From positions 50,969 to 114,968 of the forward strand of contig VGEO01000001.1 of the NCBI GenBank assembly GCA_016869275.1: DNA of 64,000 bases, written 5' to 3'. This document shows positions 16,817-25,235 of this stretch, in pieces. The notes under the pieces were generated by a model. The model searched no databases. It was not told where the DNA came from and saw nothing but the letters and a program-made list of their open reading frames with translations. This DNA comes from Alphaproteobacteria bacterium (lineage in GTDB: Bacteria > Pseudomonadota > Alphaproteobacteria > SHVV01). Both the position numbers and the translations under genes were made by a program. Position 1 is the first letter of the stretch; every line of letters starts with the position of its first letter.

Positions 16817-17934
16817 GCGCGGGGCCCGCACACCGGCCGCCGTTTCGGGCCGACCATGTCGGAAGCCTGCTGCGGCCCGCCGACCTCTTGGCCGCGCGCG
16901 AGCGCGCCGCCAAGGGCGAGATCGGCCGCGCCGAACTCCGCGCCGCCGAGGACCGCGCCATCCGTGCCGCGGTCAAGCTGCAAGAAGATGTCGGTCTCGA
17001 GGGGGTGACCGACGGCGAGTACCGGCGTACCTATTTCCACGTCGATTTTCTCGAACAGCTCGACGGCGTCACCGTCACGCAAGGGACCTACAACATCAAG
17101 TTCCGTGGCCACGGCCGCGACGTCGACTTCTCGCCGCCGGTGATGGCGGTGACCGGCCGCCTCGCGCGGCGCCGCCCGATCGCCGGCGCCGACTTCGACT
17201 TCCTCAAAGCCGCCACCGGCCGCACACCCAAGCTCTGCCTGCCCTCGCCCTCGATGCTCCACTTCCGCGGCGGCCGCGCCGCGATCGACAAGACCGCCTA
17301 CCCCGACATCGACGCGTTCTTCGCCGATCTCGCCCGCGTCTACCGCGAGGAGATCGCCGACCTCGGGCGGCGCGGGCTGACCTACTTGCAGTTGGACGAC
17401 ACCAACCTCGCCTATTTGTGCGACCCCCAACACCGCGAGCGGGCGCGCTCGATCGGCGAGGACCCCGACGCACTGCCGCACGCCTATGCCCGGCTCATCA
17501 ACGAGGCGATCCGCGACCGCCCGGCCGGTATGACGGTCTGCATCCACCTCTGCCGCGGTAACTTCCGGAGCGCGTGGGCGGCCGAAGGCGCCTACGACCC
17601 GGTCGCCGAAGTCCTGTTCAACGAGACCCAAGTCGACGGCTTTTTCTTGGAGTATGACGATGCGCGCTCGGGCGGGTTCGCGCCGCTCCGCTTCGTGCCC
17701 AAGGGAAAAACCGTGGTGCTCGGGCTCATCACCAGCAAGCGGGCCGCGCTCGAACCGCCCGATCTCCTGAAGCGCCGCATTACCGAGGCCACCTGCTATC
17801 TGCCGCTCGATCAGCTCGCGTTGAGCCCGCAATGCGGTTTTTCGAGCACGGTCCACGGCAACGAGATGAGCGAGGCCGACGAGATCGCGAAGCTCGGCCT
17901 CACGGTCAACGTCGCCCGCGAGGTGTGGGGGTAG
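16813..17934 (+). CDS. MetE-like (cobalamin-independent methionine synthase II family) methyltransferase
   Basis: A 373-residue single-barrel protein matching the C-terminal catalytic half of MetE, like the short YxjG/YxjH or core-MetE family. Zinc ligands are visible: His245 and Cys247 (CIHLCRGN), probably Glu280 (FFLEYDD) and Cys341 (LSPQCGF). FRADHVGSLLRP at the N-terminus is typical. It lacks the folate-binding N-terminal barrel, so the methyl donor may not be methyltetrahydrofolate. Start ATG at 16813 overlaps the VOC gene by 4 nt, a strong sign that the two work together. Calling it methionine synthase would go beyond the evidence. Confidence 0.82.
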   Translation: MSAGPAHRPPFRADHVGSLLRPADLLAARERAAKGEIGRAELRAAEDRAIRAAVKLQEDVGLEGVTDGEYRRTYFHVDFLEQLDGVTVTQGTYNIKFRGHGRDVDFSPPVMAVTGRLARRRPIAGADFDFLKAATGRTPKLCLPSPSMLHFRGGRAAIDKTAYPDIDAFFADLARVYREEIADLGRRGLTYLQLDDTNLAYLCDPQHRERARSIGEDPDALPHAYARLINEAIRDRPAGMTVCIHLCRGNFRSAWAAEGAYDPVAEVLFNETQVDGFFLEYDDARSGGFAPLRFVPKGKTVVLGLITSKRAALEPPDLLKRRITEATCYLPLDQLALSPQCGFSSTVHGNEMSEADEIAKLGLTVNVAREVWG

Positions 17935-17942
17935 CTGCGGGG

Positions 17943-17965
17943 ACGCGCGGGTCAAGCCCGCGCGT
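17943..17965. terminator. Hairpin between convergent genes
   Basis: ACGCGCGGG and CCCGCGCGT form a perfect 9-bp stem with a 5-nt loop, between the stop of the MetE-like gene and the end of the AhpD-like gene (it covers the latter's last codons). No T-run follows on either strand, so it would be an atypical, perhaps bidirectional, terminator or RNA-stabilising hairpin. Confidence 0.45.
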
Positions 17966-18368
17966 GACGGGCGAATGCACGTTTACCGCGCACCTTCTTC
18001 GCGGGCGGCGCGAAAATCTCGGCGATGATCTCGGCGCCCATGTTGAACGCGGTAAGTCCGCGGAAGAGGTACGCCAGCCCGGCGACCGCGTGGAGCTCCT
18101 TCTTGGTGGCGCCGGCGCGTTTGGCGGCGATCGCGTGGACCTTGGCGGCCGGCTGGGCTTGCGACAGCAGCACCGCGAACAAGATGAGCTGCGCCATCTT
18201 GGTGGTCATGCCCGCGGGGAACATCGCCGCTTCGCGGACGGTCTCGACCTTGTCGAGCAGGTCGGGATCGCATTCGAGTCCGAGCGCAACCCGCGCTTGA
18301 ATCCGGGGCGGCACGAATCCCAGGAGCCGTTCGTAGGACTTGAAATAGGCGGTCTTGCTTTTCGGCAT
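17952..18368 (-). CDS. Carboxymuconolactone decarboxylase / AhpD-like protein
   Basis: A 138-residue all-helical protein of the carboxymuconolactone decarboxylase family. GAGGAGGAG stands upstream of the ATG at 18368. The segment HAIAAKRAGATKKELHAVAG follows the family pattern, but the usual CxxC of AhpD peroxidase-type members is not seen, so thiol peroxidase activity is unlikely. A basic tail ends it (KKVRGKRAFARHARA). It faces away from the Liv operon. Members range from true decarboxylases to proteins without known function; aromatic context is the only hint. Confidence 0.78.
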   Translation of the reverse strand: MPKSKTAYFKSYERLLGFVPPRIQARVALGLECDPDLLDKVETVREAAMFPAGMTTKMAQLILFAVLLSQAQPAAKVHAIAAKRAGATKKELHAVAGLAYLFRGLTAFNMGAEIIAEIFAPPAKKVRGKRAFARHARA

Positions 18369-18451
18369 CGTCCACTCCTCCTCGGGCATTCCTGGCCGGT
18401 CGCGGGGTTCGGCGATACAATAGCGACCAACCGATTGATCGGCATGAAAAA

Positions 18452-18481
18452 GGCGCCGCCGCAGCTCATGCTGACGGCGCC
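18452..18481 (+). promoter_or_regulatory. Hairpin in the leader of the Liv binding-protein gene
   Basis: GGCGCCG (18452-18458) pairs with CGGCGCC (18475-18481) around a 16-nt loop, ending 26 nt before the ATG of the binding protein. It could be a leader hairpin or operator. The divergent interval 18369-18507 holds no gene. Confidence 0.35.
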
Positions 18482-18507
18482 ACATTCAGACAAAGGGAGA
18501 TTGTTCG

Positions 18508-19707
18508 ATGCAGCTTGGTCACGCACTGGCGGTAGGCGTTCTCGCGGTCGCGCTCGCGGCCGGCGCCGAAGCCAAGTCAGTCAAGATCGGTATCGTCGCC
18601 ACCTTTTCCGGAAACGGCGCCGAGTTCGGTCAGCAGATCGAACGCGGCTACGAACTCTACCGCAAGCTCCACTCCAACGAGATCGCGCCGCACACGGTCG
18701 AAATCATCAAGCGCGACTCGAAGCGCCCGGACGGCGCCGAAGCCAAGAACGCGGTCCAGGAGCTGATCACCCGCGACAAGGTCGACGTGCTCGCCGGTTT
18801 CGTGTTCTCGCCCGACGCCATGTCGAGCGCGCCGCTGGTGACCCAAGCCAAGGTGCCGATGATCATCATGAACGCCGGCACGGCGTGGATCCCGAAGCTC
18901 TCGCCCTATATCGCGCGCGTCTCGTTCTCGATGTGGCAGTCGGGTTACGTCATGGGCGAGTACGCGGCGGCGACCATGAAACACAAGACCGCGATCATCG
19001 GCATCACCGACTACCCGCCGGGCAAGGACAGCGCCGAGGCTTTCAAGCGCGGCTTCGAGGCCAAGGGCGGTCAGGTCGTCGATACCATCCCGATGGGCGG
19101 GCCGGCCGAAGTCCCCGACTTCACGCCGTTCTTCCAGCGCGTCAAGGACGCCAAGCCGAACGCGTTCTACGTGTTCGTGCCGGCCGGCAACCACGCCGCC
19201 GCGGTCGCCAAGACCTACGCCAACCTCGGCATGCGCGCCGCCGGCATCGACCTGATCGGTCCGGGCGACATCACCCCCGACAACAACCTGCAGGAGATGG
19301 GCGAGGCGGCGGTCGGGATGACCGTGGTCCACCACTATTCGGCCGACTACGACACGCCCGAGAACAAAGCGTTCGTCAAGGCATGGAAGGAGGCCTACGG
19401 CGCCAACTCGACGCCGGATTTCATGGGCGTCCAGGGCTATGACGGCATGGCCGCAATCTTCAGCGCGATCAAGAAGCTCGACGGCAACATGGACGGCGAC
19501 AAGGTGATGGAGGTACTCAAGAGCTGGAAGTTCGCGAGCCCGCGCGGGCCGATCGCCATCAACCCCGAGACCCGCGACATCATCCAGAACGAGTACGTCC
19601 ACAAGATCGTCAAGGACGGCGCGCGGCTCAAGGTGTCGGTCGTCGGCAAGGTCGACCAGGTCAAGGACCAGTGCGTCGAACTTAAAGTCGGACGCTGCGG
19701 CCAGTAA
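18508..19707 (+). CDS. Liv-type ABC transporter substrate-binding protein
   Basis: A 399-residue periplasmic binding protein of the LivJ/LivK family (Peripla_BP_6). Residues 1-22 form a signal peptide with cleavage after AEA, and the mature part starts KSVKIGIVATFSGNGAEFG. AAGGGAGA precedes the ATG. It heads a complete five-gene importer. Members of this fold bind branched amino acids but also aromatic acids such as benzoates; the neighbouring Rieske dioxygenase, PobA and VOC genes favour an aromatic or related acid here, by inference only. A strong hairpin follows the gene, typical for an abundantly expressed binding protein. Confidence 0.9.
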   Translation: MQLGHALAVGVLAVALAAGAEAKSVKIGIVATFSGNGAEFGQQIERGYELYRKLHSNEIAPHTVEIIKRDSKRPDGAEAKNAVQELITRDKVDVLAGFVFSPDAMSSAPLVTQAKVPMIIMNAGTAWIPKLSPYIARVSFSMWQSGYVMGEYAAATMKHKTAIIGITDYPPGKDSAEAFKRGFEAKGGQVVDTIPMGGPAEVPDFTPFFQRVKDAKPNAFYVFVPAGNHAAAVAKTYANLGMRAAGIDLIGPGDITPDNNLQEMGEAAVGMTVVHHYSADYDTPENKAFVKAWKEAYGANSTPDFMGVQGYDGMAAIFSAIKKLDGNMDGDKVMEVLKSWKFASPRGPIAINPETRDIIQNEYVHKIVKDGARLKVSVVGKVDQVKDQCVELKVGRCGQ

Positions 19708-19729
19708 GCCGGCGCGGTTCATCGACACG

Positions 19730-19757
19730 CCGCCGCCGCAGGTCGCTGCGGCGGCGG
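19730..19757 (+). other. Stable intercistronic hairpin after the binding-protein gene
   Basis: CCGCCGCCGCAG (19730-19741) and CTGCGGCGGCGG (19746-19757) form a perfect 12-bp stem with loop GTCG, 22 nt after the stop and 23 nt before the permease start. There is no T-run, so it probably stabilises the upstream message or partly halts transcription, giving more binding protein than membrane subunits. Confidence 0.6.
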
Positions 19758-19780
19758 TCGTTCGTCCGGGGTAGCGTTTC

Positions 19781-20647
19781 ATGCTCAGCGCCGCCGTCAG
19801 CATCCTGTTCGACGGGCTCGCCTACGCGATGATCCTGTTCATCATCGCGGTCGGACTCTCGATCACGATGGGGCTGTTGAACTTCGTCAATCTCGCCCAC
19901 GGCGTGTTCGCGATGGCCGGCGGCTATGCCACCGTCACCATGATGCGGGCGTGGGAGGTGCCGTTCCTGGCCGCGCTGCCGATCGCCTTCGTCGTGGTCG
20001 GTGCGGCCAGCATCGTGTTCGAGCGCTTGCTCTACGCACCGCTCTACCGGCGGAGCGAGCTCGACCAGGTCCTGATGACGATCGGGTTCGTGTTCATGGC
20101 GATCGCCGCGTTCACCTATTTCTGGGGCCCGAATCCGCTCGGCATCGAGGTGCCGCGCTACCTCAAGGGCCAGGTCGATTTGGGCCTCCGCGAGTTTCCG
20201 GCCTATCGCCTGTTCATGATCGCGGTCGGGTTCGGCATGATTCTGGCGCTGTGGCTCGTCTTCGAGCGTACGCTGTTGGGCGCCCGCATCCGCGCCGCCG
20301 TCGACAACCGGCGCATGGCGCAGTCGCTCGGAATCGATGTCGGCCGCCTGTTCACGCTCACCTTCGCGGTCGGCGGCGGCCTGGCCGCGGTCGGCGGCGG
20401 GCTCGCGGTCGAGTTGATCGGGCTGCGGCCGATTTTCGCGATCCAGTATCTGGTGCTGTTCCTGATCGTGGTCGCGGTCGGCGGCTTGGGCAGCATCTGG
20501 GGCGCGTTCCTGGCCGCGCTCCTCTTGGGCATCATTGACACCGCCGGCAAATATGTGTGGCCGGCGGGCGGCGGGTTCTTCATCTACGCGATCACCGTCG
20601 CCGCGCTGCTGATCAAGCCCGAAGGGCTCTATGGCAAGCGCGATTGA
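19781..20647 (+). CDS. livH: Branched-chain-type ABC permease LivH-like
   Basis: A 288-residue inner-membrane permease with about eight transmembrane helices. Typical features are the N-terminal LAYAMILFIIAVGLSITMGL, NFVNLAHGVFAMAGGYATV, GARIRAAVDNRRMAQSLGID (the coupling region near residue 170) and FLIVVAVGGLGSIWGAFLAA. Overlaps livM by 17 nt. It forms the translocation pore with LivM. Confidence 0.92.
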   Translation: MLSAAVSILFDGLAYAMILFIIAVGLSITMGLLNFVNLAHGVFAMAGGYATVTMMRAWEVPFLAALPIAFVVVGAASIVFERLLYAPLYRRSELDQVLMTIGFVFMAIAAFTYFWGPNPLGIEVPRYLKGQVDLGLREFPAYRLFMIAVGFGMILALWLVFERTLLGARIRAAVDNRRMAQSLGIDVGRLFTLTFAVGGGLAAVGGGLAVELIGLRPIFAIQYLVLFLIVVAVGGLGSIWGAFLAALLLGIIDTAGKYVWPAGGGFFIYAITVAALLIKPEGLYGKRD

Positions 20648-21629
20648 ACCGGCCGCCGCCGCGGTGCCGCGCTTGGGCCGCGCGCGCTGGCACTGGGCCG
20701 AGGCGCTGCCGTGGCTCGTTCTGGCCGCGGTGCCGTTCGTGCTCCCCGGTTACCTCGCGCTCGGCTGCCAGGTGATCGTGATGATCCTGTTCGCGCTCTC
20801 GCTCGACTTGATCTTGGGCTACGCCGGCATCATCACCCTGGGCCACGCCGCGCTGTTCGGAACCGGCGCCTATGCCGCCGGCATGCTCTCGGCCCACCTC
20901 GGCTGGAACGAGCCGATCACCGGGCTCGTGGTCGCCGGCGCGGCGGCGGCGGCGGTCGGCTTCGTCTCCGGCTGGTTCCTCCTTCGCTATCACGGCCTCG
21001 CGCTCTTGATGCTGACGCTCGCGACCGCGATCCTCCTGCAAGAACTCGCCAACACGCTGGCACCCTATACCGGGGGCTACGACGGCCTCTTGGGCATCGC
21101 GATCGATCCCATCTTCGGCCGCTTCGCGAACGATCTCTTCCGCCAGAACTACTACGTCTATGGCCTGATCGTGCTGTTCGCGGCGTTCATGGTCGCGCGC
21201 CGTATCGTCGCGTCGCCGTTTGGGCAGTCGCTGGTCGGGATTCGCGAGAACGTGAAGCGCATGCACGCGATCGGCGCACCGGTACACGGCCGGCTGGTCG
21301 CGATCTACACCATCGCCGCGGCCATGGCCGGTGTCGCCGGCGGCCTGTTCGCTCAGATCCACGCCTTCGTCACCCTGCAGGTGATGGGGTTCCAGCTTTC
21401 GGGCGCGGTTCTGATCGTCGTCGTCCTGGGCGGCGCCGGGCGGCTCTACGGCGCCTTCATCGGCGCCGCGATCTACGTGATCCTCGAGGATCAGCTCGCC
21501 AAGCTGAGTCCCGAGTTCTGGGAATTCGGCGTCGGCCTGGTGCTGGTCGCGACCGTCATGTTCGCGCGCCGCGGTCTGCTCGGGATCGCCGAGGACCTGA
21601 CGGCCTGGCTCGGGCGGCGAGCGCCATGA
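20631..21629 (+). CDS. livM: Branched-chain-type ABC permease LivM-like
   Basis: A 332-residue permease with about nine transmembrane helices. The family motifs LDLILGYAGIITLGHAALFG (near residue 60), FGQSLVGIRENVKRMHAIGA (coupling region near 200) and VVVLGGAGRLYGAFIGAAIY (near 265) are present. ATG at 20631 lies within the end of livH, and the stop overlaps the ATPase start by 4 nt, indicating translational coupling. Confidence 0.92.
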   Translation: MASAIEPAAAAVPRLGRARWHWAEALPWLVLAAVPFVLPGYLALGCQVIVMILFALSLDLILGYAGIITLGHAALFGTGAYAAGMLSAHLGWNEPITGLVVAGAAAAAVGFVSGWFLLRYHGLALLMLTLATAILLQELANTLAPYTGGYDGLLGIAIDPIFGRFANDLFRQNYYVYGLIVLFAAFMVARRIVASPFGQSLVGIRENVKRMHAIGAPVHGRLVAIYTIAAAMAGVAGGLFAQIHAFVTLQVMGFQLSGAVLIVVVLGGAGRLYGAFIGAAIYVILEDQLAKLSPEFWEFGVGLVLVATVMFARRGLLGIAEDLTAWLGRRAP

Positions 21630-22396
21630 CCGCGCTCGCGCTCGAAACCCGGGACTTGCACAAGCGCTTCGGCGGGCTCGAAGTCGTACGCAACCTGAGC
21701 TTCAACCTCGCGCCCGGCGCCCGCCACGCGCTGATCGGCCCGAACGGCGCCGGCAAGACCACCTTCGTCAATCTGGTCGCCGGGGTGCTCGCGCCCTCGC
21801 ACGGCACCATTCTTCTCCACGGCCGCGACATTACCGGCCTTGCCCAGGCGGCCCGCGTCAAACGCGGCATCGTCCGCACCTTCCAGATCAGCCAGTTGTT
21901 TCGCAACCTCTCCGTGCTCGAGAACGTCGCGCTGGCGATCGCCGAACGCGACGGCATCGCCCGGGTACTGTGGCGCGGGCTCGCCGCGTTTCCGACGATC
22001 GTCGACGAGGCGATGGCGTTGTTGGCGGGGCTCGAACTCGCGGCCGACGCCGCCACCGCCATCCGCGCCCTCGCCTACGGCCGCCAGCGCCTGGTCGAAA
22101 TCGCGATCGCGCTCGCGCTCGCGCCGAGTGTCTTGCTATTGGACGAACCGGCCGCCGGCATCCCATCGGCCGAGAGCCACGTGATCCTGGCCGCGCTCGA
22201 TCGGTTGCCGCCGGCGATCGCGGTCCTGATCATCGACCACGACATGAGCGTCGTGTTCCGCTTCGCCCGCCGCATCACTGTCCTGGCCGGCGGGGTGGCG
22301 TTGGCCGAAGGAACGCCGGCCGAGATCGCCGCCGATCCGCGCGTTCGCGCCGCTTACCTGGGCGAATCGATTCTGCCCGACGGGGTCGGGCGATGA
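21626..22396 (+). CDS. livG: Liv-type ABC ATPase LivG-like
   Basis: A 256-residue ATPase. Walker A GPNGAGKTTFVNLVAG lies near residue 38, the LivG-specific RTFQISQLFRNLSVLENVAL follows the Q-loop, and Walker B is VLLLDEPAAGIP. The signature region is ALAYGRQRLVEIAIALA, that is YGRQR in place of the canonical LSGGQ; LivG proteins often show LSYGxQR, so this is a mild variant. The switch His is in IIDHDMSV. Overlaps both neighbours by ATGA. Confidence 0.92.
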   Translation: MTALALETRDLHKRFGGLEVVRNLSFNLAPGARHALIGPNGAGKTTFVNLVAGVLAPSHGTILLHGRDITGLAQAARVKRGIVRTFQISQLFRNLSVLENVALAIAERDGIARVLWRGLAAFPTIVDEAMALLAGLELAADAATAIRALAYGRQRLVEIAIALALAPSVLLLDEPAAGIPSAESHVILAALDRLPPAIAVLIIDHDMSVVFRFARRITVLAGGVALAEGTPAEIAADPRVRAAYLGESILPDGVGR

Positions 22397-23112
22397 GCGG
22401 CGCGCCGCTGCTCGGACTCGCCCGCGTTTCCGCCGGCTACGGCGAGACGGTCGTGATCGAGGACATCGACCTCGGCGTCGGCGAGGGCGAAAGCGTGAGC
22501 GTGATCGGCCGCAACGGGGTCGGCAAGACGACGCTGCTCGCGACGGTGATGGGCCACACCACGATGCACGGCGGCGCGATCGCGATCGGCGGCGTGCCGA
22601 TCGCCGCGGCCGAGAGCCATCGCCGGGCGCGGGCGGGCCTGGGCTACGTGCCGCAAGAGCGCGAGATATTCCCCTCGCTCACGGTGGTCGAGAACCTGGC
22701 GGTCGCGGCACGGCCGGGACGCTGGACGCGCGCGCGGGTGTTCGACCTGTTCCCGCAGCTCCGCGCCCGCGCGTCGAACCGCGGCAGTCAGCTTTCAGGC
22801 GGCGAGCAGCAGATGCTCGCGATCGCGCGCGCGCTGATGGGCAACCCGCGCATCCTCCTGATGGACGAGCCGAGCGAAGGCCTGGCGCCGGTGGTGGTCG
22901 AGGAACTGGTGCGCGCGATCATGCGGCTCCGCGACGAAGAGCGCCTGGCGATCGTGCTGGTCGAGCAGAATACGCGCGTCGCGCTCGATCTCTCGCCGCG
23001 CACCGTCGTTATGGATCGCGGCCGCGTCGTCTATGACGGTCCGAGCGCCGCGCTCCGCGACGATCCGAAACGGCTCGGTACCCTGATCGGCCTCGATTCA
23101 GCCGCGGTCTGA
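22393..23112 (+). CDS. livF: Liv-type ABC ATPase LivF-like
   Basis: A 239-residue ATPase, the last gene of the importer. Walker A GRNGVGKTTLLATVMG, the LivF-type GLGYVPQEREIFPSLTVVEN, signature LSGGEQQMLAIARALM and Walker B ILLMDEPSEGLAP are all present, followed by VLVEQNTRVALDL. It pairs with LivG as the ATPase heterodimer. It ends 13 nt from the convergent Rieske dioxygenase beta-subunit gene. Confidence 0.92.
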   Translation: MSGAPLLGLARVSAGYGETVVIEDIDLGVGEGESVSVIGRNGVGKTTLLATVMGHTTMHGGAIAIGGVPIAAAESHRRARAGLGYVPQEREIFPSLTVVENLAVAARPGRWTRARVFDLFPQLRARASNRGSQLSGGEQQMLAIARALMGNPRILLMDEPSEGLAPVVVEELVRAIMRLRDEERLAIVLVEQNTRVALDLSPRTVVMDRGRVVYDGPSAALRDDPKRLGTLIGLDSAAV

Positions 23113-23125
23113 GCCGGCGACCGAC

Positions 23126-23695
23126 TTACAGCCAATACTGCAGCACGTACTCGAACGGTCCCTCGGCGTTGACCAAGTCGACCCGCTGCAGCGCGATCTT
23201 GTAGCCCGATGCGGTTTGCTTGAGATGATGGCGGTAGCGGCCCAGGAAATGCCGGAGCGTGTCCAAGCGAAACTCGGCGACGTGGAACTTCGAGCGCACG
23301 ACGATGTCGCCGGTCTTGGCGTCCTCGCGCTCGATCACGACGTTCGAGACGATGTGGCTGGTACGGTTGGGCGGCTGCTGCGACCACGCCCGCGGATGGC
23401 CGAGCCGGCCGACCCTGACTTTCATCAGGTCGAGGTCCTCGAAGAAAATGTTGGGAACGCCGTCGCCGGTGGTCTGCTCTTCGCTCGCCGGCATCCAATA
23501 GCGGCCGTCGGCGGTGAAGAGCCCGAGCCATTCGTCCCAGCGCCGCGCATCGAGAATCTCGGCTTGACGGTAGAGGAACTGCTCGACCGCGCGCTGGCTG
23601 TCGCCGCCGGCGGCGCGCGCGCGACGGGCACGCGGGCGCTTGGTCGCCCGGGTCCGGGACTTGGCGGCGCGGGTCCGCGACGGTTTCTTGGCCAT
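23126..23695 (-). CDS. Aromatic-ring-hydroxylating dioxygenase beta subunit
   Basis: A 189-residue protein whose residues 30-189 match the small (beta) subunit of Rieske ring-hydroxylating dioxygenases, a cone-shaped NTF2-like fold: VEQFLYRQAEILDARRWDEW, LFTADGRYWMPA and a C-terminal YKIALQRVDLVNAEG. The first 30 residues are an unusual Arg/Lys/Ala-rich tail. The ATG at 23695 was chosen because a longer frame only shadows the alpha gene. It follows the alpha subunit by 11 nt. No ferredoxin or reductase gene is nearby, so electrons must come from elsewhere. Confidence 0.85.
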   Translation of the reverse strand: MAKKPSRTRAAKSRTRATKRPRARRARAAGGDSQRAVEQFLYRQAEILDARRWDEWLGLFTADGRYWMPASEEQTTGDGVPNIFFEDLDLMKVRVGRLGHPRAWSQQPPNRTSHIVSNVVIEREDAKTGDIVVRSKFHVAEFRLDTLRHFLGRYRHHLKQTASGYKIALQRVDLVNAEGPFEYVLQYWL

Positions 23696-23706
23696 CGTCC
23701 GCCCCT

Positions 23707-25014
23707 TTACGCCAGGTACTCGGCCCAGGCGCGGAACATGTTCCGCATCGGCGCTTCGCTCATGCCGGTGACCGAGGTGACGACGACGCCCTCGACCGGG
23801 TCCTGGCCGGCGTTGCGGTGGAAGCTTACCCAGTCCTGCGCTTGTGCCCGCAAGCCCTCGTGGCACTTCCAGAAATTGTGGAGATCGTCGGCGTTGACCA
23901 TCGTGGAGGGCGAGTTGACGAGATAGTAGTAGGCGAGCGCCCGGCGGTAGATCGGCTCGGGCGCACCCTTGAGCCTGAAGTGCCAGATCTCGGTCAAGGT
24001 GCGGTCGGGCGCGAGCGGGCGCACGGCGCGAAGCTGCTGCAGCGGCGACTGTACCGACAGGCACGGATAGACGAGGACGTGGTGGATGTTGACGTTCAGT
24101 ATCTCCTCGGTCCGCGCCTTGCCATAGTGCTTATGCATGGCCGCTTCGTATTCGAGCGTATCGGGATCCTGCGGTCGTAACCCCATATAGCCCTGCAGCA
24201 CACAGTGGCCGTAGGGATAGCCCAGGGTCTGCAGCGCGTCCCATTTCTCGAACGGGGTCAGGAACGCCGACAGCATGTGATAGGAAAGCGGCGGCGCTTC
24301 GCCGCGGCTTTTCATTTCGTTTTCGACGTCGGCGGCGGCGCGCCCGGTCGACTCGTGCGTCACCGAGGGATGGACCGCGTCGAGCTGGTTCTCGAGGAAA
24401 ATCTTCCAGTTGCTCTTCTGGATGATGCGGAAGCAATTGGGCACGATCTCGACCTCGCCTTCGGGCGCGCGGTCGCACATGTCGTCGAACGCCTGCTTGG
24501 CGCCGCCGAGGAAGGTGACGAGATCGGGACCGTCCTCGGCCAGGCTCGCGAACACGAAACCGCGATAGGCAGCGGTGCGTGCCGCCGGCTTCATCGAGAA
24601 TTCGGGGTTCTTCTTGTCGAAGCGCGTGCGGTCGTAGCCCTTGCCGACCGGAACGCTCGCGAGCGAGCCGTCATGGTTGAAGCGCCACGAATGGTAGGAG
24701 CAGGTGAAGGCCTCGCCGATGTTGCCGCCGCGGGCGCTCACCAGCATGTTGCCGCGGTGCGGGCAGCGGTTGAAGAGGACGTGGATGCGGCGGTCGGGGC
24801 CGCGCACCATCACCATCGGCTGACGCCCGATCTGGGCGACGTAGTAGTCACCCGGCTGCTTTACCTGCGACTCGTGGCCGACATAGATCCAGGTGCGGTG
24901 GAAGATGCGCTCGATCTCGCGCTCGAAGACGTCGGGATCGACATAGCAGGCGCGGTGGACGCGGTCGGGCTCGACCAGCCCTTTGACGTCGAACTCTTCG
25001 TTACGGACCAGCAT
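23707..25014 (-). CDS. Aromatic-ring-hydroxylating dioxygenase alpha subunit (Rieske)
   Basis: A 435-residue catalytic subunit. The Rieske 2Fe-2S ligands are C84/H86 (FNRCPHRGNML) and C105/H108 (FTCSYHSWRF). The mononuclear iron site is seen in NWKIFLENQLDAVHPSVTH, giving D212, H215 and H220. It is paired with the beta subunit downstream and faces the Liv importer. The substrate cannot be read; benzoate-, anthranilate- or salicylate-like acids are typical of this subfamily. Start ATG at 25014. Confidence 0.92.
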   Translation of the reverse strand: MLVRNEEFDVKGLVEPDRVHRACYVDPDVFEREIERIFHRTWIYVGHESQVKQPGDYYVAQIGRQPMVMVRGPDRRIHVLFNRCPHRGNMLVSARGGNIGEAFTCSYHSWRFNHDGSLASVPVGKGYDRTRFDKKNPEFSMKPAARTAAYRGFVFASLAEDGPDLVTFLGGAKQAFDDMCDRAPEGEVEIVPNCFRIIQKSNWKIFLENQLDAVHPSVTHESTGRAAADVENEMKSRGEAPPLSYHMLSAFLTPFEKWDALQTLGYPYGHCVLQGYMGLRPQDPDTLEYEAAMHKHYGKARTEEILNVNIHHVLVYPCLSVQSPLQQLRAVRPLAPDRTLTEIWHFRLKGAPEPIYRRALAYYYLVNSPSTMVNADDLHNFWKCHEGLRAQAQDWVSFHRNAGQDPVEGVVVTSVTGMSEAPMRNMFRAWAEYLA

Positions 25015-25071
25015 GGCGAACCTCCCGAGGCGGGCGCCCTCAAGCGAGGACGATTTTTCGAACCGTAGTCA

Positions 25072-25203
25072 ATGGACGAGCCCCCGACAAGGTTGGCAGC
25101 CGCCGGGCTATACAAGAACTTCATCGACGGCACCTTCGGCGCCGGCGCTGGCGTCCGGCAACTCGGGTGGCCCCCCTCGCGCGCGGCACCGCGCAAGCGC
25201 TAA
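25072..25203 (+). other. Short ORF with weak aldehyde-dehydrogenase-like N-terminus
   Basis: An ATG at 25072 opens a 43-codon frame whose residues 13-22 read LYKNFIDGTF, reminiscent of the opening strand of aldehyde dehydrogenases, then becomes Arg/Pro-rich and stops. It fills the 221-nt divergent gap between the Rieske alpha gene and the M29-like gene. It may be a chance frame or the stump of a lost gene. Confidence 0.2.
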
Positions 25204-25235
25204 CATGGCGCGACCGTCGATTTTGAGGTGCTCCC

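Noticed and set aside
19730..19757. Classic rho-independent terminator within the Liv operon
   Set aside because: The hairpin is strong but no T-run follows and the permease starts 23 nt later, so full termination is unlikely.
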